In this document: in pieces, positions 6,245 through 13,652 of the stretch
Position numbering within the stretch: position 1 is the stretch's first letter
Layout: the number at the start of each line of letters is the position of its first letter
Assembly: GCA_015069095.1 (NCBI GenBank)
Contig: SVJH01000024.1
Location: 1-32,931, forward strand
Length of the DNA: 32,931 nt
From: Oscillospiraceae bacterium
Lineage (GTDB): Bacteria > Bacillota > Clostridia > UMGS1810
Direction of reading: 5' to 3'
Notes under the pieces: model-generated
Told to the model about the DNA's origin: nothing
Databases searched by the model: none
Seen by the model: only the letters and a program-made list of their open reading frames with translations
Program-made: the position numbers and the translations under genes

Positions 6245-7633
6245 ATGAAAAAAATCAGTATTACAGACATTACTCTTAAAAAACTTTCCGAGCAAAGAGA
6301 AGTAGCTTTATTATTTCGTGAAAAGACAGCAATTGCTTCTTGCGTAGATTTAATTGGTGCAGATAGTATTGAACTGCCTCCTGTTAAAAACATCAGAGAA
6401 GATTCTATTATATATAAAACAATCGCACAAAACGTTAAAAATGCAACTCTTGCAATTTGTGTAAAAAACAGCACTGATGAAATTATATCATCATACGAAT
6501 GTATTAAAGATGCAAAGCATAAACGTATTCAGATTGAACTCCCTATTTCAACTGTTCAAATGGAATATACATATCATCTAAAAGGCGATAAAATGCTTCT
6601 TAAAATTGCCGAAATGATTAAATGTGCAAAATCATTGTGCGACGATGTTGAATTTAGTGCACTTGATGCAACACGTGCAGATGAAGATTTCATTATTCTT
6701 TGTGCAAAATCTGCAAAAGAAAACGGTGCAAAAATATTTACCATTTGTGATGACGCCGGCGTTTCATTACCTAATGAAATTGCTTTATTAGTTAAAAAAA
6801 TCAAAGACGAAACAGGCATTGATGTTTTTGTTCAGCCGTCCGACCGAATCAGTATGGGTGTTGCATCATCAATTGAAGCAGTTAAATACGGCGCAGACGG
6901 AATAAAATGCGCGATGGCAGGAAAAGACGTTCTTTTAATGGATAAAATTTCTGATGCATTAAACACTTGCTCTTCAAAATTAGGAATTGAAACAAATCTT
7001 GACTACACAAAAATTCACGCAAGTATTGATAAAACACTTGAAAATGTTAATCATCAGTCTTACGAAAATGAAAGTGAAGTTGGAGGCATTAAAAAAGTAC
7101 TTCTTGATAATGACTCTACCCTATCTCAGGTTGCAAAAGCGGCTTCTGATTTAGGATACGACCTTTCAGAATCAGATGTTGGAAACGTTCACAAAGCTCT
7201 TATGCAGGTTTGCGAAAAGAAAAGTGAAGTTGGTGCAAAAGAATTTGAAGCACTTATTGCATCAAGTGCAATGCAGGCTCCTTCTTTCTATCATCTTGAA
7301 AACTACACAACCAACAGCACTAATCTTTCAAGTTCAATGTCTCAGGTTACACTAAAATATAACGACGAAATTATTTCAGGTGTGAGCATTGGAGATGGAC
7401 CTATCGATTCAGCATTCCGTGCTATTGAACAGTGTATAGGATATCACTATGAACTTGATGATTTTCAGGTTCACTCAGTAACAGAAGGAAAAGAAGCATT
7501 GGGCTCTGCTGTTGTAAGACTTCGTAACAACGGAAAACTATATTCAGGAAATGGAATTTCTACTGATATAGTTGCTGCAAGTATCAGAGCTTATATAAAT
7601 GCAATTAACAAGATAGTATTTGAGGAGGCATAA
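6245..7633 (+). CDS. 2-isopropylmalate synthase homologue with degenerate active site and intact LeuA regulatory domain
   Basis: The 462-residue product has a DRE-TIM barrel-like half (about 1-240) and a LeuA dimer/allosteric domain (about 345-460; GDGPIDSAF, VTEGKEALGSA, GISTDIVAASIRAYINAIN). The fold is recognisable from DATRADEDF and DDAGVSLPNE. The catalytic signature DTTLRDGEQ is replaced by DITLKKLSEQ, the HxHND metal motif by VQPSD (197-200 region), and the NGIGERAGN loop is gone. It therefore probably does not make isopropylmalate but may bind leucine as a sensor or as partner of the next gene. I chose ATG 6245 (GAAAGGGG upstream); an in-frame ATG at 6170 lies inside the T-box terminator. 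It is the first gene behind the Leu T-box and sits 1 nt before the ATG of the next gene. Confidence 0.85.
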   Translation: MKKISITDITLKKLSEQREVALLFREKTAIASCVDLIGADSIELPPVKNIREDSIIYKTIAQNVKNATLAICVKNSTDEIISSYECIKDAKHKRIQIELPISTVQMEYTYHLKGDKMLLKIAEMIKCAKSLCDDVEFSALDATRADEDFIILCAKSAKENGAKIFTICDDAGVSLPNEIALLVKKIKDETGIDVFVQPSDRISMGVASSIEAVKYGADGIKCAMAGKDVLLMDKISDALNTCSSKLGIETNLDYTKIHASIDKTLENVNHQSYENESEVGGIKKVLLDNDSTLSQVAKAASDLGYDLSESDVGNVHKALMQVCEKKSEVGAKEFEALIASSAMQAPSFYHLENYTTNSTNLSSSMSQVTLKYNDEIISGVSIGDGPIDSAFRAIEQCIGYHYELDDFQVHSVTEGKEALGSAVVRLRNNGKLYSGNGISTDIVAASIRAYINAINKIVFEEA

Positions 7634-7634
7634 A

Positions 7635-10094
7635 ATGAAGATTGTATTTTCAACAAAGAATGTAAATCGTACATCATTTATTGATTTGTGCCGATATGCT
7701 TATGACTACGGATTTTCAGGTTTTGAAATATATGATGCATTAAAAGAAAAAACTATGCACGCTGACAGTATTTTACGTCGCGACCGCGTAGCAGATGCAA
7801 AAAGAAAACTTATAAACAGATCTATTTCTGTTTCAGCACTTCGTATGCCACATCCTATTGAAAGCGATGAAACAACAAGTGATTTAATTACAAAATATGT
7901 AGATATGGCTTCAAATGCGTCTATCTCTTATGTAATTGTCCGCATTGAAGAGGAAATATCGTTTGATTTATTAAAAGAAAAACTTTCTGATGCTATTAAA
8001 AGAGCCGAAAAAACAGGTGTAGAAATTTTATTTGAAACTGTTGGCTATCTTTCAAACACAGAAAAAGTTATTGATATTATTAACTTTTTCTCATCTTCAA
8101 AAATTGGCGCTGCATGGAATGTAAGAGGAACATATTTCGGTGCAGGCGAAACTTCAGAAACAACAATAAAAAGTCTTGGTGCTTATATTAAATATGTACG
8201 TCTTGGCGATATGAAAGATGGAAAAACAGTTCTTATCGGCGAAGGCGAACTTGATGTTGAAAAACTTATAAATGCGCTTTCTTCACTTAATTATGAAGGT
8301 TATATATGCGCAGCGTGGAACGAAGAAATTAACGATGCAGATATTGTACTTACTCATTTTGCAAACTATATTTCTTCACTTAAAAGAGAAAAGAAAAGTT
8401 ATGAACACGCATATTTTAACCGTCAGAAAACAGGTACATTTGTATGGAAAAAATATGATGTTATCGACGCAACTTTCTCTGATGTACTTGACAAAATGGC
8501 AGAAACTTATCCTGACCAATATGCATTTAAGTACCCTACCCTTGACTACACAAGAACTTACAAACAGTTTAAAAAAGATGTAGATGAATGTGCTGCTGCT
8601 CTTATATCTCTTGGTGTAAAAGCAGGCGACCATGTTGCTGTATGGGCTACAAATGTGCCTCAGTGGTATATTACATTCTGGGCTACTACAAAAATCGGTG
8701 CTGTACTTGTTACTGTAAATACGGCGTATAAAATAAACGAAATTGAATACTTACTTAAACAGTCTGACACTCATACACTTGTTATGATTGAATTCTGTAA
8801 AGATATAAACTACAAAGAAATAATTAAAGAATTATGCCCTGAACTTGAAAATCTTACTCCGGGCGAACCTCTTTATTCAAAAAATCTTCCGTTTTTAAGA
8901 AACGTTGTAACTGTAGGTTTTTCTATGGACGGATGTCTTTCGTGGGAAGAAATGCTCTCTCGTGCGCCTATGATTCCTATCGAAGAAGTAAGAAGACGCG
9001 CATCACTTGTAAAACCTGACGATGTTTGTAATATGCAGTATACATCGGGGACAACAGGATTTCCTAAAGGCGTTATGCTTACGCACAGAAACATTGTAAA
9101 CAACGGAAAAACAATCGGCGACAGAATGGATTTATCGACTGCAGACCGTATGATGATTCAGGTTCCTATGTTCCATTGTTTTGGAATGGTACTTTCTATG
9201 ACATCTATGATGACACACGGCGGTACACTATGCCCTATTCCGTATTTTTCGCCAAAATCATCTCTTGCTTGCGTAAATGACGAAAAAATTACTTGTTTTA
9301 ACGGTGTTCCTACCATGTTTATAGCAATGTTTAATCATCCTGATTTTGCAAAAACCGATTTTTCATATATGAGAACAGGTATTATGGCAGGTGCTAACTG
9401 TCCTGCAGATTTAATGCGCCGTGCGTCTGTTGAAATGAATATGAAAGAAATCATTTCTGTTTATGGCCAGACTGAAGCATCTCCTGGCTGTACTATGGGC
9501 GAAGTAAATGAAGACCTTGACCACAGAGTTGAAACTGTTGGCAGTGCATTTCCTGGTGTTGAATGTAAGATTATCGACCCTGAAACAGGATGCGAACTTC
9601 CCGACGGCGAAAGTGGCGAATTTGTTGCAAGAGGCTTTAATATAATGAAAGGCTACTACAAAATGCCTGAAGCAACTGCACAGGCAATCGACAAAGACGG
9701 CTGGCTTCATTCAGGCGATATTTGTATGAGAACACCTGATGGATATTATAAAGTTACAGGACGTCTTAAAGATATGATTATCCGTGGCGGCGAAAACTTA
9801 TATCCGCGTGAAATTGAAGAATTTTATCTTACAAATCCTAAGGTTCGTGATGTTCAGGTTGTTGGTGTTCCTGACGAAAAATACGGTGAAGAATGCTGTG
9901 CATGGATTATTCTTCATAAAGGCGAAACGGCAGATGAAAATGAAATGCGCGCATTTGGTATGGCTTCAATTGCATCTCACAAAGTACCAAAATACTTTGT
10001 ATTTGTAAATGATTTCCCAATGAATGCCGCAGGAAAAATACTAAAATATAAAATGCGTGATGAATCTATTGAAATGTTAGGCTTAAAAAAATAA
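7635..10094 (+). CDS. TIM-barrel (sugar-phosphate-isomerase-like)/acyl-CoA ligase fusion, Leu T-box unit
   Basis: The 819-residue product has an N-terminal AP-endonuclease-2/xylose-isomerase-like TIM barrel (about 1-255; LFETVGYLS, GEGELDVEKLINAL, YEGYICAAW). A complete fatty-acyl-CoA synthetase follows (about 275-819): TSGTTGFPKG with Lys478, PMFHCFGM, SVYGQTEASP, GYYKMPEAT, SGDICMR, GRLKDMIIRGGENLYPREIE and AAGK with Lys801. The barrel lacks several usual metal ligands (WN for WD, RLGD for HLKD), so it may bind and not isomerise. The ligase belongs to a different branch (FadD/medium-chain type) from the XRE-cupin paralogues. GAGGAGG at 7622-7628 fixes ATG 7635, 1 nt after the previous stop, so translation is probably coupled. 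Isovalerate as substrate is inferred from the Leu T-box. Confidence 0.87.
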   Translation: MKIVFSTKNVNRTSFIDLCRYAYDYGFSGFEIYDALKEKTMHADSILRRDRVADAKRKLINRSISVSALRMPHPIESDETTSDLITKYVDMASNASISYVIVRIEEEISFDLLKEKLSDAIKRAEKTGVEILFETVGYLSNTEKVIDIINFFSSSKIGAAWNVRGTYFGAGETSETTIKSLGAYIKYVRLGDMKDGKTVLIGEGELDVEKLINALSSLNYEGYICAAWNEEINDADIVLTHFANYISSLKREKKSYEHAYFNRQKTGTFVWKKYDVIDATFSDVLDKMAETYPDQYAFKYPTLDYTRTYKQFKKDVDECAAALISLGVKAGDHVAVWATNVPQWYITFWATTKIGAVLVTVNTAYKINEIEYLLKQSDTHTLVMIEFCKDINYKEIIKELCPELENLTPGEPLYSKNLPFLRNVVTVGFSMDGCLSWEEMLSRAPMIPIEEVRRRASLVKPDDVCNMQYTSGTTGFPKGVMLTHRNIVNNGKTIGDRMDLSTADRMMIQVPMFHCFGMVLSMTSMMTHGGTLCPIPYFSPKSSLACVNDEKITCFNGVPTMFIAMFNHPDFAKTDFSYMRTGIMAGANCPADLMRRASVEMNMKEIISVYGQTEASPGCTMGEVNEDLDHRVETVGSAFPGVECKIIDPETGCELPDGESGEFVARGFNIMKGYYKMPEATAQAIDKDGWLHSGDICMRTPDGYYKVTGRLKDMIIRGGENLYPREIEEFYLTNPKVRDVQVVGVPDEKYGEECCAWIILHKGETADENEMRAFGMASIASHKVPKYFVFVNDFPMNAAGKILKYKMRDESIEMLGLKK

Positions 10095-10119
10095 TCACAG
10101 CGTTTGAGAGGCAATAAAA

Positions 10120-10926
10120 ATGAAAAAATACAAAATAATTGATGCTCACTGTCATATATATCCAGATAAAATTGCAAAAAAGGCAGCAGAAGCTACCTGC
10201 GATTTTTATGAAGGTCTTGGCTCTACTCTCGACGGCACTGTGTCTACTTTGTCAAAAGAAGCAGATATTGCCGGAATTTGCCATTGTATAGTTCAATCTG
10301 TTGCTACAACACCAAAACAAGTTTCAAGCATAAATAATTTTATTGCATCAACTGTCAATGAAAGTAACGGTAAATTTACAGGACTTGGAACACTTCATCC
10401 CGACAGTGAAGATATAGAAAGAGATGTAAATGAAATTATTGACCTTGGTTTAAAAGGTGTTAAACTTCATCCTGACATACAAAAATTTAAAATTGACGAT
10501 TATCGTATGCTTAAAATTTATGAACTTTGCGAAGGCAAACTTCCTATTCTTGTCCATACTGGCGATTGTCGTTATGACTTTTCAAACCCAAACAGAATGA
10601 TGCCAATTCTTGATATTTATAAAAACTTAACTGTTATAGGTGCTCATTTTGGCGGATGGTCTATTTGGGAAGAAGCAACAGAAAAACTAAAAAATTATAA
10701 AAACTTTTACGTTGACTGTTCATCTTCGCTTTATGCCATTTCATCTGAGAAAGCAAAAGAACTTATAAATGCATATGGCACAAAACGAGTTCTTTTTGGA
10801 ACAGACTACCCTATGTGGAAACCAGAAGAAGAAATTGAAAGATTTATGCAAATAGATCTTACAGAACGCGAAAGAGAAGATATTTTTTGCAACAATGCAG
10901 CAAAACTCTTCAATATAGAATTTTAA
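10120..10926 (+). CDS. Amidohydrolase_2 family metal-dependent hydrolase or decarboxylase
   Basis: The 268-residue product has the whole amidohydrolase-2 signature: DAHCHIYP (His10, His12), GVKLHPDIQ, ILVHTGD, GAHFGGW and the C-terminal LFGTDYPMW with the metal-binding Asp. Family members hydrolyse or decarboxylate small cyclic or carboxylic substrates on a TIM barrel; the sequence does not tell which. It follows the ligase fusion by 25 nt with a GAGAGG ribosome binding site and no terminator between, so it belongs to the Leu T-box unit. No terminator is visible after it: the promoter of the next T-box begins 19 bp downstream, so read-through into the Ile leader is possible. Confidence 0.85.
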   Translation: MKKYKIIDAHCHIYPDKIAKKAAEATCDFYEGLGSTLDGTVSTLSKEADIAGICHCIVQSVATTPKQVSSINNFIASTVNESNGKFTGLGTLHPDSEDIERDVNEIIDLGLKGVKLHPDIQKFKIDDYRMLKIYELCEGKLPILVHTGDCRYDFSNPNRMMPILDIYKNLTVIGAHFGGWSIWEEATEKLKNYKNFYVDCSSSLYAISSEKAKELINAYGTKRVLFGTDYPMWKPEEEIERFMQIDLTEREREDIFCNNAAKLFNIEF

Positions 10927-10944
10927 AAAAATTTAAAAAAACTA

Positions 10945-10973
10945 TTGACAAACTATTTTTCAAAGAGTATAAT
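10945..10973 (+). promoter_or_regulatory. Promoter of the Ile T-box unit
   Basis: TTGACA (10945-10950) and TATAAT (10968-10973) are consensus hexamers with a 17-bp spacer, right after the amidohydrolase stop codon. Confidence 0.9.
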
Positions 10974-10980
10974 ATGCTTA

Positions 10981-11262
10981 AATTTGAATATCACAAAGAA
11001 CGACTGTGACGAGGACGGTCGGATTGCGAAGCTTAAAGAGAGTTGCCGGTTGGTGCAAGGCAATGGCAGAACTTTCCAATGACTTATCACCTCCGAGTCG
11101 AAGGACCGAAAGCAAAATGCAAGTAGACTCCTTCCGTATTGCTGCGTAAAGGCAAAGGGCTTGTTAGAGTCCGGTAAGTGACGGAATTTTTTCCGTAATT
11201 TGAGTGGTACCGCGGGTTATACAACTCGTCTCAAAGTTTTCTTTGAGACGAGTTTTTTGTTT
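10981..11262 (+). promoter_or_regulatory. T-box leader, predicted isoleucine (ATC) specifier
   Basis: Stem I base helix GAGG (11011-11014) pairs with CCTC (11090-11093), the upper helix ATTG (11023-11026) with CAAT (11077-11080). The nine-base strand between CAAT and CCTC ends ATC-A, placing the specifier ATC (Ile) at 11086-11088, with GAG at 11095-11097 as in the other two leaders. AGAGAG (11037-11042), GGTTGGTGCAAG and the T-box GAGTGGTACCGCGGG (11202-11216) are present. The terminator is a perfect 14-bp stem (11223-11236 with 11241-11254) followed by Ts. The UGGU bulge fits A73 of tRNA-Ile. This leader resembles the Val leader in overall sequence, which suggests duplication with the gene behind it. 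Confidence 0.9.
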
Positions 11263-11319
11263 TATTCGAATTCGTAAAACTAATAATGTTATGTGCGAAA
11301 ATGAAGGGAGACAAACAAA

Positions 11320-13620
11320 ATGGATTACAGTTTAAAAGAAGTCGCAGGAAGAATCAAAGACCTTAGAGAAGCAAAAGGTTATACAACTGAGCAACTTGCG
11401 AAACTAACAGGTGTATCTGAAGAAGATTACAAAGTACTTGAAATGGGCGAAACAGACTTTAGCTTTACATTTATTTACAAATGTGCAAAAGCCTGTGGCG
11501 TTGAAGTTGTTGATATTTTAGAAGGTACAAGTACAACACTTACATCTTTTGCAATTACAAGAAAAGGCGAAGGACTTAAAATTCTAAAAAAATACGGCGT
11601 TGAATATAATAACCTTGCTCCAAAATTCAAAGGAAAACTTGCAGAACCTTTCCTTGTTAAATTCCCATATATTGAACAGGAACAAAATGAACCTATCAAA
11701 CTAAGTTCTCATAACGGTCAGGAATTTGACGTTATTGTTAAAGGTTCACTTAAAGTTCAGGTAGGAAATCATATAGATATCCTAAACGAAGGAGATTCTA
11801 TTTTCTATAACAGTATTATTCCACATGGTATGATTGCAGTGAGCGAAGGCGGATGTGAATTTCACGCTGTTGTTTTAAATCCTCAGGACGGAACTGTTAG
11901 CGAAGAGTACCCTGAAACTCCATATGTTGCTCAAAAAACTGCAACAAAAGAAGCAAGCAAAGAAACAGTGGCAGACAAATTTATCACATCATCTTATGAT
12001 GAAAATGGTGTATTTAACGGAATTACATTTAAAAATGAAGATAAATTCAACTTTGCATTTGACTGCGTTGATGCTATTGCCAAAAAAAATCCTGACAAAC
12101 TTGCAATGATGTGGGTTGCAAATGACAAAACAGACAGACGCTTTACATTTAGCGATATGAAAAAATATTCTGCAAAAACTGCAAACTACTTTGAATCACT
12201 TGGAATCAAAAAAGGCGATACAGTAATGCTTGTACTTAAAAGACATTACCAGTTCTGGTTCTCAATGCTTGCACTTCACAAAATCGGTGCTATTGCTATC
12301 CCTGCTACAAATCAGCTTGTAGAACACGATTTTGAATACAGATACAAAGCAGCAAAAGTAAAAGCAATTGTATGTACAGCAGATGGCGATGTATCTTGCG
12401 AAGCAGAAAAAGCAGCAAAAGCATTCCCAGAAATGATTAAAATATTAGTTGGCGGTAAAAAAGACGGCTGGAATGATTTTAACGTTGAAATGGAACGTTT
12501 TAGCACACACTATGACAGAACTGAAAATACACCTTGCGGAAACGACCCTATGCTTATGCTATTTACATCAGGTACAACAGGTTATCCACGTATTGCAACA
12601 CATTCTTACAAATATGCACTTGGCCACTACCCTACTGCAAAACATTGGCACAATGTAAATCCTGACGGACTTCACTTTACAATTTCAGATACAGGCTGGG
12701 GTAAGGCTCTTTGGGGTAAACTTTACGGACAATGGCTCTGCGAAGCAGCACAGTTCACATACGACTTTGACAGATTCCATTCAGAAGATATCCTTCCTAT
12801 GTTTGCAAAATATAACATCACAACATTTTGTGCTCCGCCTACAATGTACAGATTTTTCATCAAAGAAGATTTATCAAAATACGACTTATCTTCTATTGAA
12901 TATGCAACAACGGCAGGTGAAGCTTTAAACCCTGAAGTATTCAATCAGTTCAAAAAAGCAACAGGTCTTACAATTATGGAAGGCTTTGGTCAGACAGAAA
13001 CAACACTTTCTATCGCAAACTTTGTAGGCTCTACACCAAAAATCGGTTCAATGGGCAGACCAAGTCCTTTATATGATGTTGTTGTTTTAGACCCAGATGG
13101 AAATGAATGTAAAACAGGTGATACCGGTGAAATCTGTATCCGTGTCAAAGACAATATTCCATGCGGATTGTTTATCGGCTACTATTTAGATGAAGAAAAA
13201 ACAAACGAAGTATGGCACGACGGTTACTATCATACAGGCGACCAGGCTACAATGGACGAAGATGGTTACCTTTGGTATGTTGGTCGTATCGATGACGTTA
13301 TCAAATCATCAGGCTACAGAATCGGACCTTTTGAAATCGAAAGCGTTATCATGGAGCTTCCATACGTTTTAGAATGTGCAATCACTCCTGTTCCTGATGA
13401 AGTGCGCGGTCAGATTGTTAAAGCAACTATCGTTCTTGTAAAAGGTACAGAAGGCACAGATGATCTTAAAAAAGAAATTCAGGAATATGTAAAAACACAT
13501 ACTGCACCTTACAAATATCCAAGAATTGTTGAATTTGTTGATGAACTTCCAAAAACAATCAGCGGTAAAGTAAGACGTGTTGAAATCCGTAAAAATGATA
13601 TGGAAAAATTAAATAAATAA
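11320..13620 (+). CDS. XRE-cupin-acyl-CoA synthetase fusion (MACS type), Ile T-box unit
   Basis: This 766-residue protein is a close paralogue of the product of 3539-5830, with the same order: XRE helix-turn-helix (about 5-62), cupin (about 120-190; GQEFDVIVKGS, GDSIFYNSIIPHGM) and MACS-type ligase (about 245-760). Ligase motifs are TSGTTGYPR, SDTGWGKALWG, GEALNPEV, EGFGQTET, GYRIGPFEIES and ISGK with Lys750. The usual lysine of the ATP loop is Arg424 here, a conservative change that may lower rate. An AAGGGAG site supports ATG 11320. It is the first gene behind the Ile T-box. 2-methylbutyrate is the substrate inferred from that; an archaeal MACS from Methanosarcina is known to prefer this acid. 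The helix-turn-helix may allow autoregulation. Confidence 0.88.
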   Translation: MDYSLKEVAGRIKDLREAKGYTTEQLAKLTGVSEEDYKVLEMGETDFSFTFIYKCAKACGVEVVDILEGTSTTLTSFAITRKGEGLKILKKYGVEYNNLAPKFKGKLAEPFLVKFPYIEQEQNEPIKLSSHNGQEFDVIVKGSLKVQVGNHIDILNEGDSIFYNSIIPHGMIAVSEGGCEFHAVVLNPQDGTVSEEYPETPYVAQKTATKEASKETVADKFITSSYDENGVFNGITFKNEDKFNFAFDCVDAIAKKNPDKLAMMWVANDKTDRRFTFSDMKKYSAKTANYFESLGIKKGDTVMLVLKRHYQFWFSMLALHKIGAIAIPATNQLVEHDFEYRYKAAKVKAIVCTADGDVSCEAEKAAKAFPEMIKILVGGKKDGWNDFNVEMERFSTHYDRTENTPCGNDPMLMLFTSGTTGYPRIATHSYKYALGHYPTAKHWHNVNPDGLHFTISDTGWGKALWGKLYGQWLCEAAQFTYDFDRFHSEDILPMFAKYNITTFCAPPTMYRFFIKEDLSKYDLSSIEYATTAGEALNPEVFNQFKKATGLTIMEGFGQTETTLSIANFVGSTPKIGSMGRPSPLYDVVVLDPDGNECKTGDTGEICIRVKDNIPCGLFIGYYLDEEKTNEVWHDGYYHTGDQATMDEDGYLWYVGRIDDVIKSSGYRIGPFEIESVIMELPYVLECAITPVPDEVRGQIVKATIVLVKGTEGTDDLKKEIQEYVKTHTAPYKYPRIVEFVDELPKTISGKVRRVEIRKNDMEKLNK

Positions 13621-13652
13621 AATCAATTTTGCATATAAACGAGGTGTTTTGA

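Noticed and set aside
7620-7634. ATG 7620 as start of the TIM-barrel/ligase fusion
   Set aside because: It overlaps the previous gene and puts the GAGGAGG site inside the coding sequence; ATG 7635 is correctly spaced from that site.
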